Below the pieces are notes generated by a model. The model did not search any database. It was given only the letters and a program-made list of their open reading frames with translations, and was not told the origin of the DNA. This document shows, piece after piece, positions 25,779 to 34,522 of a stretch of DNA of 64,000 nucleotides. The position numbers and the translations under genes were made by a program. Origin of the DNA: Dinoroseobacter sp049800775 (lineage in GTDB: Bacteria > Pseudomonadota > Alphaproteobacteria > Rhodobacterales > Rhodobacteraceae); assembly GCF_049800775.1 (NCBI RefSeq), contig NZ_JBNAFR010000004.1, positions 297,587 to 361,586 of the forward strand, in the 5' to 3' direction. Position 1 is the first letter of the stretch. Each line of letters begins with the position of its first letter.

Positions 25779-26324
25779 TCACTCGGTGACGGTGACCTTC
25801 ACCATACGATCCGGCTCGCCGATCACGGCGCCGTTGCGGCCCGTGCCGCGCTTGATCGCGTCGACCACATCCATGCCGTCGGTGACCACACCGACGACCG
25901 TATACTGGCCATTCAGGAAATGGCCTGCATCGAACATGATGAAGAACTGGGAGTTGGCCGAGTTCGGGTTCTGGCTCCGAGCCATGCCGACGACACCGCG
26001 GTCATAGGGCACGTCGCTGAACTCCGCCGGCAGGTCCGGACGGCTGGAGCCCCCCGTGCCCGCGCGGCGCAGGTCCGACCCGAGCTTGCCATGTTCCACA
26101 TCCCCGGTCTGGGCCATGAAGCCCTCGATCACGCGGTGGAACACCACGCCATCATAGGCGCCTTCAGCGGCCAGGGCTGCGATCTGTTCGACATGCTGCG
26201 GGGCGAGATCCTCACGCAGGTCGATCGTGATCGTGCCATTGGCTTCGCCCGCCACCTCGATCTGCAGGCCGGTGGCCAGCGCGGGGCTGGCCAGCAGGCT
26301 CAGGGCAAGCGCAAGCTTACGCAT
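25779..26324 (-). CDS. Peptidyl-prolyl cis-trans isomerase, exported cyclophilin
   Basis: Cyclophilins speed proline isomerisation during folding. The 181-residue protein has a signal peptide (MRKLALALSLLASPALA) so it should act in the periplasm. Core motifs are YDGVVFHRVIEGFMAQTGD, the Arg-containing active site, NSQFFIMF and HFLNGQYTVVGVV. Its start overlaps the end of the upstream cytoplasmic cyclophilin gene by eight bases, so the pair is translationally coupled, a common alphaproteobacterial arrangement. Confidence 0.95.
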   Translation of the reverse strand: MRKLALALSLLASPALATGLQIEVAGEANGTITIDLREDLAPQHVEQIAALAAEGAYDGVVFHRVIEGFMAQTGDVEHGKLGSDLRRAGTGGSSRPDLPAEFSDVPYDRGVVGMARSQNPNSANSQFFIMFDAGHFLNGQYTVVGVVTDGMDVVDAIKRGTGRNGAVIGEPDRMVKVTVTE

Positions 26325-26823
26325 CGGCGGCCACCTTGACGGAGATCATCTGGTCGGGGTTCATCGGCGGCTCGCCCCGGACGATCTTGTCCACATGCTC
26401 CATCCCGTCGATGACGCGGCCATAGACCGTGTATTGCCCGTTCAGGAAGTGGTTGTCCGTGAAGTTGATGAAGAACTGCGAATTCGCGCTGTCGGGATTG
26501 GCCGAGCGCGCAGCGCCCAGCGTGCCACGGTCATGGGGCAGCGACGAGAATTCCGCCGGAAGGTTCGGCAGGTCCGACCCGCCGGTGCCTGCGCGGCGGA
26601 TGTCGAGATCCTTGGAGGCATTGCCGTTGGCCACATCGCCGGTCTGAGCCATGAAGCCGTCGATCACCCGGTGGAAGATCACGGTGTCATAAGCGCCGGC
26701 GCGGGCCAGCTCTTTCATGCGCTCGGCATGTTTGGGGGCCACATCGGGCAACAGCTCGATGGTGACGGTGCCATCCTTGAGTTCCATCAGAATGGTGTTT
26801 TCGGGGTCTTTGATCTCAGCCAT
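26317..26823 (-). CDS. Peptidyl-prolyl cis-trans isomerase, cytoplasmic cyclophilin
   Basis: The 168-residue protein (MAEIKDPENTILMELKDG) lacks a signal peptide and so acts in the cytoplasm. YDTVIFHRVIDGFMAQTGDV, NSQFFINF and HFLNGQYTVYGRVIDG are the cyclophilin core. It is about 60 percent similar by eye to the downstream exported copy, so they are probably old duplicates. ATG 26823 follows AGGAGG; a longer frame upstream overlaps pgk in antisense and is not real. It is divergent from pgk. Confidence 0.95.
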   Translation of the reverse strand: MAEIKDPENTILMELKDGTVTIELLPDVAPKHAERMKELARAGAYDTVIFHRVIDGFMAQTGDVANGNASKDLDIRRAGTGGSDLPNLPAEFSSLPHDRGTLGAARSANPDSANSQFFINFTDNHFLNGQYTVYGRVIDGMEHVDKIVRGEPPMNPDQMISVKVAADA

Positions 26824-27012
26824 CTGGCATCCTCCTGCATCTGTCCCGCGCAACCTAGGCGGCGCGTGCCGGATGGGAAACCCCACAAACGCATGAGCGG
26901 CGCGGAACGGCAAAGGCACACCTGCCCGGCGGCCTGCCCTGCGCGACGCGGCGACAGGTTGACCTTTGCCACGGCTCTGGCAGAACGAGCGCACGCGCAG
27001 ATGGAGGCCGAT

Positions 27013-28191
27013 ATGAGCTGGAAAACCCTCGATGACATGGATTTGGACGGAAAGATCGTTCTGACCCGGGTGGATATCAACGTACCCGTGGCCGATGGCC
27101 AGGTCACCGATGCCACGCGGATCACCCGGATCATCCCGACCATTCAGGATATCGTGGCCAAGGGCGGCGTACCGGTGCTGCTGGCGCATTTCGGGCGCCC
27201 CAAGGGACAGGTCGTGCCCGAGATGTCCCTGCGGATCGTGCAGCCCGCGCTCGAAGCGGCGCTCGGCCAGCCCGTGACCTTCGTCGAGCGCCCTTCGCGG
27301 GATGCCTTGGCCGCCTTGCCCAAGGGCAGTGTCGTGCTGGTCGAGAACACGCGCTTTGCGGCTGGCGAAGAGAAGAACGACCCGCAAATGGCGGATTTCC
27401 TCGCGAGCCTCGGCGATGTCTATTGCAATGACGCCTTCTCGGCAGCCCACCGGGCCCATGCCTCGACCGAGGGGGTTGCGCGCCGCCTGCCCTCCTGTGC
27501 CGGTCGGCTGATGCAGGCCGAGCTTGAGGCGCTGCAATCGGCGCTCGGCGATCCGGTCCGTCCGGTCGTGGCCGTGGTCGGCGGGGCGAAGGTGTCTACC
27601 AAGCTCGAGCTTCTGGGCAATCTGGTGGAGAAGGTCGATGATCTGGTGATCGGCGGGGGCATGGCCAACACCTTCCTCGCGGCGCAGGGCATTGATGTGG
27701 GCGCGTCCCTGGCCGAACATGATATGGCCGATACCGCCCGCGAGATCCTCGCCAAGGCCGAGGCGGCGGGCTGCACCATCCATCTGCCCAAGGACATCGT
27801 GGTCGCGCGGGAATTCAAGGCCGGGGCCGCGTCCGAGACCCTGCCTGCGAATGCCTGCCCGAGCGATGCGATGATCCTCGACGCGGGCCCCGAGACGGTC
27901 GCGGCGGTGGCCGAGGTCTTTGCCCAGGCCAAGACCCTGATCTGGAACGGTCCGCTCGGCGCGTTCGAGATCGCGCCCTTCGATATGGCGACCAATGCAG
28001 CCGCCAAGGCCGCGGCCGATGCGACCGAAGCGGGCACGCTGGTCACCGTGGCCGGCGGGGGCGACACGGTCGCGGCCCTGAACCAGGCGGGTGCGGCCGA
28101 GAAGTTCACCTATATCTCCACCGCCGGAGGCGCGTTTCTCGAATGGATGGAGGGCAAGACCCTGCCCGGTGTGGCCGCGCTGGAAGGTTAA
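27013..28191 (+). CDS. pgk: Phosphoglycerate kinase
   Basis: Pgk transfers a phosphate between 1,3-bisphosphoglycerate and ADP in glycolysis and the reverse in carbon synthesis. The 392-residue protein has VLTRVDINVPVADG, AHFGRPKG, NTRFAAGEEKNDP, the nucleotide site VGGAKVSTKLELL and AGGGDTVAALNQAG near the end. I chose ATG 27013 because GGAGG lies five bases upstream; ATG 27001 is a possible alternative. It precedes the aldolase gene by about 100 bases. Confidence 0.97.
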   Translation: MSWKTLDDMDLDGKIVLTRVDINVPVADGQVTDATRITRIIPTIQDIVAKGGVPVLLAHFGRPKGQVVPEMSLRIVQPALEAALGQPVTFVERPSRDALAALPKGSVVLVENTRFAAGEEKNDPQMADFLASLGDVYCNDAFSAAHRAHASTEGVARRLPSCAGRLMQAELEALQSALGDPVRPVVAVVGGAKVSTKLELLGNLVEKVDDLVIGGGMANTFLAAQGIDVGASLAEHDMADTAREILAKAEAAGCTIHLPKDIVVAREFKAGAASETLPANACPSDAMILDAGPETVAAVAEVFAQAKTLIWNGPLGAFEIAPFDMATNAAAKAAADATEAGTLVTVAGGGDTVAALNQAGAAEKFTYISTAGGAFLEWMEGKTLPGVAALEG

Positions 28192-28235
28192 CAGCCTGAG
28201 CTATTGCGCCACTGTTAGCGCGAGCAGAATTGCAG

Positions 28236-28267
28236 CTTGATCCGGGCTCGGATAGATCCGGATCAAG
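28236..28267. promoter_or_regulatory. Inverted repeat between pgk and fda
   Basis: CTTGATCCGG (28236-28245) and CCGGATCAAG (28258-28267) form a perfect 10-base inverted repeat with a 12-base spacer, 26 bases before the aldolase start codon. There is no T-run. Its place suggests an operator or a leader hairpin of the aldolase gene rather than a terminator. Confidence 0.55.
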
Positions 28268-28293
28268 CATCCTGATTTCCGCGGAGTTCCCCC

Positions 28294-29178
28294 ATGTCCC
28301 AAGCTGACCAGATTCGTTCCGGCCAAGGCTTTATCGCTGCCCTCGACCAATCGGGCGGTTCCACCCCCAAGGCCCTGCGGCTCTATGGTGTCGAAGAGGA
28401 TGCCTATGGCTCCGAGGCCGAGATGTTCGACCTGATCCACGGGATGCGCGCCCGGATCGTGGCCGCCCCGGCCTTTACCGGCGAGAAGGTCATCGGCGCG
28501 ATCCTGTTCGAGATGACCATGGATCGCGAGTTCGGCGGCAAGCCTGCCCCGAGCTTTCTGTGGGAAGACAAGGGCGTCGTGCCTTTCCTGAAAATCGACA
28601 AGGGGCTTGAGGCCGAGGCCGATGGCGTCCAGCTGATGAAGCCGATGCCCGGTCTCGACGACCTGCTGGCCCGCGCGGCCAAGAAGGGCATCTTCGGCAC
28701 CAAGGAGCGTTCGGTGATCTCTGCGGCCAATGCCGAGGGCATCAAGGCAATCGTCGCTCAGCAATTCGAGATCGGCGCACAGGTTCTGTCCCACGGGCTG
28801 ATCCCAATCCTCGAACCCGAAGTGACCATCACCATCGCCGACAAGGCTGAGGCCGAGGATATGCTGCTCGCCGAGATCACCGCCCATCTCGACAGCGTCC
28901 CCGAGGGCCAGCAGATCATGCTGAAGCTGAGCCTGCCGACCAAGGCCAACCAGTACGCGTCGCTGGTCGAGCATCCGAAGGTGATGAAGGTTGTCGCCCT
29001 CTCCGGGGGCTATAGCCGCGAAGAGGCGAACGGGCTTTTGTCGCAGAATACCGGCGTGATCGCCTCGTTCTCGCGCGCACTGACCGAGGGGCTGTCCGCC
29101 CAGCAGAGCGATGAAGACTTCAACGCCACCATCGCCGAGACCATCGACGGGATCTATTCCGCCTCCATCGCGGGCTAG
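28294..29178 (+). CDS. Fructose-bisphosphate aldolase class I
   Basis: The enzyme splits fructose 1,6-bisphosphate into two triose phosphates through a Schiff base. The 294-residue protein begins MSQADQIRSGQGFIAALDQSGGSTPKAL, has LFEMTMDREFGGK, FLKIDKGLE, LMKPMPGLDDLL, PILEPEV and VVALSGGYSREEAN. This is the short bacterial class I type rather than the DhnA or the zinc class II enzyme. It follows pgk and precedes ftsB, giving a glycolysis-pyruvate dehydrogenase neighbourhood. Confidence 0.93.
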   Translation: MSQADQIRSGQGFIAALDQSGGSTPKALRLYGVEEDAYGSEAEMFDLIHGMRARIVAAPAFTGEKVIGAILFEMTMDREFGGKPAPSFLWEDKGVVPFLKIDKGLEAEADGVQLMKPMPGLDDLLARAAKKGIFGTKERSVISAANAEGIKAIVAQQFEIGAQVLSHGLIPILEPEVTITIADKAEAEDMLLAEITAHLDSVPEGQQIMLKLSLPTKANQYASLVEHPKVMKVVALSGGYSREEANGLLSQNTGVIASFSRALTEGLSAQQSDEDFNATIAETIDGIYSASIAG

Positions 29179-29288
29179 ACACCCAAAACTTGACTTGAGC
29201 GCGGCTTTTTGCCTTTGGGGGATTCACAGGGAGTCGCGCTTGTGTCATGGTGCTGCTACCGCGCGTCAGACGCGGAGATGAGGCAGCA

Positions 29289-29591
29289 ATGAACAAGCAC
29301 CAGAAACGATCCGCCATCCATGGCGCCCTCGTAACATTGGGGGCCTTTCTGGTGGGCACCTATTTCGTGTTTCACGCGGTGCAGGGCGATTACGGTCTGT
29401 TCAACCGCGTGCAGATCGAAGCCGAGGAAACCCGGCTGCGCGCCGAGCTGGCGCTGTTGCAGCATGAGCTCGACGATCTGAAGAACCGGACACAGCGCCT
29501 GTCCGATGGCTATCTCGACCTTGATCTGCTGGACGAGCAGGCCCGCAAGATCCTCGGCTATGCCCGCCCGAACGAGGTCATTATCCGCTGA
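29289..29591 (+). CDS. ftsB: FtsB/DivIC-like septum formation initiator
   Basis: The 100-residue protein has a short cytoplasmic N-terminus, one membrane helix (ALVTLGAFLVGTYFVFHAV), then a coiled coil (EAEETRLRAELALLQHELDDLKNRTQRL) and the closing DLLDEQARKILGYARPNEVII, all typical of FtsB. FtsB links FtsQ and FtsL in the divisome to control septal wall synthesis. It sits between fda and pdhA, as its homologues often lie near eno or pdhA in alphaproteobacteria. Confidence 0.9.
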   Translation: MNKHQKRSAIHGALVTLGAFLVGTYFVFHAVQGDYGLFNRVQIEAEETRLRAELALLQHELDDLKNRTQRLSDGYLDLDLLDEQARKILGYARPNEVIIR

Positions 29592-29638
29592 TCCCATGGT
29601 CCCATGCGGGCTTGATTGACCGCTGGGAGAGTCTGGCT

Positions 29639-29656
29639 TAGTTTAACTCTAAACTA
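29639..29656. promoter_or_regulatory. Dyad operator-like site before pdhA
   Basis: TAGTTTA (29639-29645) and TAAACTA (29650-29656) form a perfect inverted repeat around ACTC. It is an AT-rich island in a GC-rich sequence, 28 bases before the pdhA start and just ahead of the ribosome binding site GGGAGGAG. Position and symmetry fit a repressor site near the transcription start of the pdh operon. Confidence 0.55.
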
Positions 29657-29684
29657 TCCGAGGCCGCATCTGGGAGGAGCGACC

Positions 29685-30680
29685 ATGGCTGCACGCCGTG
29701 CTGCAAAGAAATCCAACGTCTCTAAAGAAGAGCTTCTGGAATACTACCGCCAGATGCTGCTGATCCGCCGCTTCGAAGAGAAGGCCGGGCAGCTCTATGG
29801 CATGGGCCTGATCGGCGGGTTCTGCCATCTCTATATCGGTCAGGAAGCCGTGGTCGTCGGGCTCGAAGCTGCGGCCAGCGAAGGGGACAAGCGCGTCACC
29901 AGCTACCGCGACCATGGTCATATGCTGGCCTGCGGGATGGATCCCAACGGCGTGATGGCCGAGCTTACGGGGCGCGAGGGCGGCTATTCCAAGGGCAAAG
30001 GCGGCTCCATGCACATGTTCTCGAAAGAGAAGCATTTCTATGGTGGCCATGGCATCGTGGGCGCGCAGGTGCCCATTGGCGCGGGTCTCGCCTTTTCTGA
30101 CAAGTACAAGGGCAACGACCGGGTGACCTTCGCCTATTTCGGCGATGGCGCCGCCAACCAGGGCCAGGTCTACGAGACCTACAACATGGCCGAGCTCTGG
30201 ATGCTGCCGGTGGTGTTTGTCATTGAAAACAACCAATACGCCATGGGCACCTCCGTGGCGCGCTCCACCAAGTCCCCTTCCCTTTGGGAACGGGGCGCGG
30301 CCTACGGTATTCCCGGCGAGGAAGTGGACGGCATGGATGTGCTGGCTGTGAAAGCAGCTGGCGAGAAGGCCGTCGCCCACTGCCGCGCGGGCAAGGGCCC
30401 CTATATCCTCGAGGTCAAAACCTACCGCTATCGCGGCCACTCCATGTCCGATCCCGCCAAGTATCGGACCCGGGAAGAGGTGCAGAAGATGCGCGAACAG
30501 CGCGATGCCATCGAGCATGTGCGCGAGATGCTGCTGAGCGGAGGTCACGCGGCCGAGGATGACCTCAAGGCGATCGACAAGGACATCAAGGCCATCGTGA
30601 ACGCCTCGGCCGAGTTCTCCAAGACCAGTCCCGAGCCGGATGTCTCCGAGCTCTGGACCGATATCTACGCAGAGCTGTGA
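29685..30680 (+). CDS. pdhA: Pyruvate dehydrogenase E1 subunit alpha
   Basis: With PdhB this subunit decarboxylates pyruvate using thiamine diphosphate. The 331-residue protein has LLIRRFEEKAGQLYGMG, GFCHLYIGQEAVVVG, the regulatory loop KGGSMHMFSKEKHFYGGHGIVGAQ, the ThDP/Mg motif GDGAANQGQVYETYNMA ending in N, and YRYRGHSMSDPAKYR. ATG 29685 follows GGGAGGAGC. It is the first gene of pdhA-pdhB-pdhC with 14-base gaps. Confidence 0.97.
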   Translation: MAARRAAKKSNVSKEELLEYYRQMLLIRRFEEKAGQLYGMGLIGGFCHLYIGQEAVVVGLEAAASEGDKRVTSYRDHGHMLACGMDPNGVMAELTGREGGYSKGKGGSMHMFSKEKHFYGGHGIVGAQVPIGAGLAFSDKYKGNDRVTFAYFGDGAANQGQVYETYNMAELWMLPVVFVIENNQYAMGTSVARSTKSPSLWERGAAYGIPGEEVDGMDVLAVKAAGEKAVAHCRAGKGPYILEVKTYRYRGHSMSDPAKYRTREEVQKMREQRDAIEHVREMLLSGGHAAEDDLKAIDKDIKAIVNASAEFSKTSPEPDVSELWTDIYAEL

Positions 30681-30694
30681 GAGGGGAGTAACGC

Positions 30695-32047
30695 ATGTCC
30701 ACTGAAATTCTGATGCCCGCCCTTTCGCCCACCATGGAAGAAGGCACGCTCGCGAAATGGCTCGTGAAAGAGGGCGACGCGGTCGCTTCGGGCGATATCC
30801 TGGCGGAGATCGAAACCGACAAGGCCACCATGGAGTTCGAAGCCGTGGATGAGGGGATTGTCGGCAAATTGCTGGTCGCGGCCGGCACTGACAATGTGGC
30901 CGTCAACACGCCCATCGCGGTGCTGATCGAGGATGGTGAGACGCTGACGGATCTACCGGCCGCCGCTGCTGCGACGCCGGACGCCCCCTCCGAGGCACCG
31001 GCTGCGCCTGTCACACCGGCCAAGATCGTCATACCGGATGAGCCGGACCTGCCGCCTGGCACGCAGATGAAGTCGATGACCGTCCGCGAGGCGCTGCGCG
31101 ACGCCATGGCCGAAGAGATGCGCGGCAATGAGAACGTGTTTCTGATGGGGGAAGAGGTGGCCGAGTACCAGGGCGCCTACAAAATCAGTCAGGGCCTGCT
31201 GGAGGAGTTCGGCTCGCGCCGCGTGATCGACACCCCGATCACCGAGCACGGATTTGCCGGGCTCGCCGTGGGCGCAGCCTTCGGCGGCTTGAACCCGATC
31301 GTTGAATTCATGACGTTCAACTTCGCCATGCAAGCCATTGATCAGATTATCAACTCCGCAGCCAAGACCCTCTACATGTCTGGCGGCCAGATGGGCTGTC
31401 CCATCGTCTTTCGCGGTCCGAACGGGGCGGCTGCCCGAGTGGCCGCGCAACATAGCCAGGACTATGCCGCATGGTACGCGCATATCCCGGGCCTGAAGGT
31501 CGCGATGCCCTATTCGGCCTCGGACGCGAAGGGCCTGCTGAAATCCGCGATCCGCGACCCGAACCCGGTGATCTTCCTCGAAAACGAGATCCTCTATGGC
31601 CGCTCTTTCGAAGTGCCGATGCTCGACGACTACACCGTGCCCTTTGGCAAGGCACGTGTCTGGCGCGAAGGGTCTGACGTGACACTGGTGAGCTTCGGGA
31701 TCGGCATGACCTACGCATTGGAGGCCGCCGACCGTCTCGCAAAGGATGGGATCAGCGCCGAGGTGATCGACCTGCGAACCCTGCGTCCGCTCGATACGGA
31801 AACGGTGATCGCCTCTGTCCAGAAAACGAACCGCTGTGTGACCATCGAAGAGGGCTTCCCCGTCGCTTCCATCGGCAACCACATCTCCGCCGTCCTGATG
31901 CAGGAGGCGTTCGACTATCTTGACGCACCGGTCATCAATTTGACGGGGAAAGATGTGCCCATGCCCTATGCCGCCAATCTTGAGAAGCTGGCGCTGGTGA
32001 CCACTGACGAGGTGGTCGCCGCGGTTCATGCCGTCACCTACCGCTAA
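30695..32047 (+). CDS. pdhB: Pyruvate dehydrogenase E1 subunit beta with N-terminal lipoyl domain
   Basis: The 450-residue protein carries a lipoyl domain at residues 1-80, with the lipoylated Lys43 in IETDKATMEFEA, then an Ala/Pro-rich linker and the E1-beta transketolase domain from about residue 125 (MTVREALRDAMAEEMRGNENVFLMGEEVAEYQGAYK). E1-beta without a lipoyl domain is usual in most bacteria; this fusion is typical of alphaproteobacteria. The lipoyl part is almost identical to that of PdhC, the next gene. Confidence 0.97.
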   Translation: MSTEILMPALSPTMEEGTLAKWLVKEGDAVASGDILAEIETDKATMEFEAVDEGIVGKLLVAAGTDNVAVNTPIAVLIEDGETLTDLPAAAAATPDAPSEAPAAPVTPAKIVIPDEPDLPPGTQMKSMTVREALRDAMAEEMRGNENVFLMGEEVAEYQGAYKISQGLLEEFGSRRVIDTPITEHGFAGLAVGAAFGGLNPIVEFMTFNFAMQAIDQIINSAAKTLYMSGGQMGCPIVFRGPNGAAARVAAQHSQDYAAWYAHIPGLKVAMPYSASDAKGLLKSAIRDPNPVIFLENEILYGRSFEVPMLDDYTVPFGKARVWREGSDVTLVSFGIGMTYALEAADRLAKDGISAEVIDLRTLRPLDTETVIASVQKTNRCVTIEEGFPVASIGNHISAVLMQEAFDYLDAPVINLTGKDVPMPYAANLEKLALVTTDEVVAAVHAVTYR

Positions 32048-32060
32048 CCGGAGAGAGATC

Positions 32061-33344
32061 ATGGCGACCGAGATTTTGATGCCGGCCCTGTCCCCCACGA
32101 TGGAGGAAGGCACCCTCGCCAAATGGCTCGTGAAAGAAGGGGATCAGGTCTCAGCCGGAGACCTGCTGGCCGAGATCGAGACCGACAAGGCCACGATGGA
32201 GTTCGAAGCGGTTGATGAAGGTGTCGTGGGCAAGCTGCTCGTAGCCGCCGGAACCGACGAGGTGCGCGTGAACACCCCTATCGCGATCCTTCTGGAAGAC
32301 GGCGAAGAGCTGTCGGACAGTCCCGCCAGCGCACCTCCGGCCCCCGTAAGCGCGCCGGTCGAAACCGCCACCGCCGCTCCGGTCACGGCCAGCGCGCCGC
32401 CCCCAAAATCAGGGAGCCGCGTCTTCGCCAGCCCGCTCGCCAAGCGCCTCGCCGCTCAAGCGGGGCTCGACCTCACGCAGATCTCCGGGACAGGCCCCCA
32501 TGGGCGGATCGTAAAAGCCGATATCCTCGCCGCCAAAGCGGCAGGTCCAGCCTCCAGCCCCGCACCCGCACCGACCGCCCCCGCAGCGGCGAGTGCGGCT
32601 GCCCCTGTCACGCCTTCACCGACATCCGATGTGGCAGCAGCCTATGCCGACCGCCCTTTCACCGAGGTCGCACTCGACGGCATGCGCAAGACTATTGCGG
32701 CCCGTCTGACCGAAGCCAAACAGAGCATCCCGCATTTCTACCTGCGCCGCTCCGTGCGTCTCGACGCGCTCCTGTCCCTGCGCAGCCAGCTCAATGGTGA
32801 ACTCGCCGCCTCCGGTCGCAAGCTCAGCGTGAATGATTTTGTGATCAAGGCCTGCGCCAACGCTCTGCAATCCGTGCCAAGCGCCAACGCGATCTGGGCT
32901 CAGGACCGGGTTCTGCAGTTCGAGCGTTCCGATGTGGCCGTGGCCGTTGCAATTGAGGGCGGTCTCTTTACGCCCGTGATCCAGAACGCGGATCAGAAAT
33001 CGATCTCGGCGCTTTCAGAGCAAATGAAGGACCTCGCCAGCCGTGCCCGCGACCGCAAGCTCGCGCCTGCGGAATACAGTGGAGGCTCTTTCGCGATTTC
33101 CAATCTCGGCATGTTCGGCATCGAGAACTTCGACGCAGTCATTAACCCGCCCCACAGTGCGATCTTGGCCGTGGGTGCGGGCACGAAGCGGCCCATCATC
33201 GCCGAAGACGGCGCTTTGGGCACGGCGACAATCATGGATCTGACACTCTCCGTGGATCACCGCGTCATCGACGGACCCGTCGGTGCGGATCTGCTCGGCG
33301 CAATCGTGCAGGGCCTCGAGGCCCCGCTCCTGCTGCTCGCTTGA
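32061..33344 (+). CDS. pdhC: Dihydrolipoamide acetyltransferase (E2) of pyruvate dehydrogenase
   Basis: E2 forms the complex core and transfers the acetyl group to CoA. The 427-residue protein has a lipoyl domain with Lys43 in IETDKATMEF, an Ala/Pro linker, the peripheral subunit-binding domain VFASPLAKRLAAQAGLDL through GPHGRIVKADI, a second linker, and the catalytic domain ending DHRVIDGPVGADLLG with the active-site His. ATG 32061 follows GGAGAGAG. E3 (lpd) is not adjacent. The stop is one base from the convergent cysE stop. Confidence 0.97.
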   Translation: MATEILMPALSPTMEEGTLAKWLVKEGDQVSAGDLLAEIETDKATMEFEAVDEGVVGKLLVAAGTDEVRVNTPIAILLEDGEELSDSPASAPPAPVSAPVETATAAPVTASAPPPKSGSRVFASPLAKRLAAQAGLDLTQISGTGPHGRIVKADILAAKAAGPASSPAPAPTAPAAASAAAPVTPSPTSDVAAAYADRPFTEVALDGMRKTIAARLTEAKQSIPHFYLRRSVRLDALLSLRSQLNGELAASGRKLSVNDFVIKACANALQSVPSANAIWAQDRVLQFERSDVAVAVAIEGGLFTPVIQNADQKSISALSEQMKDLASRARDRKLAPAEYSGGSFAISNLGMFGIENFDAVINPPHSAILAVGAGTKRPIIAEDGALGTATIMDLTLSVDHRVIDGPVGADLLGAIVQGLEAPLLLLA

Positions 33345-33345
33345 G

Positions 33346-34152
33346 TCAGGACGCTCCGATCAATTGATCCATCGTCACGGAAGGCTGGGAACACCCGGCC
33401 TCCCCGACGATCTTAGCCGGAACACCCGCTACTGTTTTGCAAGGGGGCACGTCGCGCAGCACAACCGAACCCGCGGCAATCCGCGAGCAATAGCCGATAG
33501 AGATATTGCCCAGCACATGGGCCCCGGCCCCGATCAGAACACCATCGCCGATTTTCGGGTGACGGTCGTCATCTTCCTTGCCGGTTCCGCCCAGTGTCAC
33601 CGAGTGCAGCATGGAGACATTGTCGCCGACCACGGCCGTCTCCCCGATCACGATGGAATGGGCATGGTCGATCATGATCCCCTGCCCGATCCGGGCCGCC
33701 GGGTGAATATCGACACCGAACACTTCGCTCACGCGCATCTGCACGAAATAGGCCAGGTCGCGACGCCCCTGCCGGTAAAGCCAATGGCCCACCCGATACG
33801 CCTGCACTGCCTGAAACCCCTTGTAAAAGAGCAGCGGCTGCAGAAAGCGATGGCATGCAGGGTCACGCTCATACACCGCCACCACATCCGCACGCGCCGC
33901 AGCCCCCAGGCTCGGGTCGTCCCGATAAGCCGCATCGGCCAACTCGCGCATCATCTGCTCGGACATCTCACCAGAGGACAGCTTCAGCGCGATCCGAAAG
34001 GACAACGCGTCCTCAAATGTCTTGTGATGGAGAATGCTCGAATGCACCAACCCGCCCAAAAGCGGTTCGTCCTGCACCGCAAGGCGGGCTTCATCCCCAA
34101 TGCGATCCCAAACCGGATCGATGGCTTTCAGGGTTGTTGACGTTTCTGGCAT
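33346..34152 (-). CDS. cysE: Serine O-acetyltransferase
   Basis: CysE acetylates L-serine with acetyl-CoA, the first step of cysteine synthesis. The 268-residue protein has the N-terminal helical SATase domain (IDPVWDRIGDEARLAVQDEP) and then a left-handed beta-helix of hexapeptide repeats (GVDIHPAARIGQGIMIDHAHSIVIGE and onward), with catalytic His in DHAHS and SVTLGGTG. It lies directly after the GTA cluster on the same strand, and the small distal ORF of the cluster overlaps its first 62 bases. Confidence 0.95.
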   Translation of the reverse strand: MPETSTTLKAIDPVWDRIGDEARLAVQDEPLLGGLVHSSILHHKTFEDALSFRIALKLSSGEMSEQMMRELADAAYRDDPSLGAAARADVVAVYERDPACHRFLQPLLFYKGFQAVQAYRVGHWLYRQGRRDLAYFVQMRVSEVFGVDIHPAARIGQGIMIDHAHSIVIGETAVVGDNVSMLHSVTLGGTGKEDDDRHPKIGDGVLIGAGAHVLGNISIGYCSRIAAGSVVLRDVPPCKTVAGVPAKIVGEAGCSQPSVTMDQLIGAS

Positions 34153-34522
34153 GACGCGATCTCCGGGTCTGTCTCCTTAATGGTTTAGGGATTTTGCCCT
34201 GCTCATACAAGGACCCCGAAGAACAGCGCGGGTTTCCGCGCGCAGCCTGGGCCGCACGCCAGTGCGACAAGGCATTGATCACAATAGATAGATTTTCAAG
34301 AACTGGTTCTGTCATCCCATGCTGAACTGGCACAACAGTCCCGATAGGCAAAACCGGCAAGGACACCCTCGTAGCGGCGCGCGGCCCCAGTTTCTTGCGG
34401 ATCTTGTGCCGGATATGGCGCGCCTCAAACAGGTTGAGACACAGCGCATGTCGGGACGGCCGGGACAGCGCAGGCAATCGCATGGCCATCCCGACCAGAT
34501 CCTCAAGACTTACCGGAGGCAT
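34091..34522 (-). CDS. Small GTA-distal protein, possibly DUF7742-like
   Basis: The open frame of 143 residues begins MPPVSLEDLVGMAMRLPALSR, like the N-terminus of small proteins that follow the GTA tail genes in Rhodobacterales (M-x-P-V-x-L-x-D, then A-x-x-L-x-x-x-P). VLENLSIVINALSHWRAA resembles their C-terminal helix. The middle part does not match well and the frame runs on 40 residues, 62 bases into cysE, so the annotation is tentative. Its start overlaps the DUF2793 stop (TGATG), which supports translation. Confidence 0.45.
   Translation of the reverse strand: MPPVSLEDLVGMAMRLPALSRPSRHALCLNLFEARHIRHKIRKKLGPRAATRVSLPVLPIGTVVPVQHGMTEPVLENLSIVINALSHWRAAQAARGNPRCSSGSLYEQGKIPKPLRRQTRRSRHARNVNNPESHRSGLGSHWG

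Noticed and set aside
26227..27012. Extended N-terminus of Pgk
   Set aside because: It is antisense to the cyclophilin genes and not part of Pgk; a good ribosome site precedes ATG 27013.
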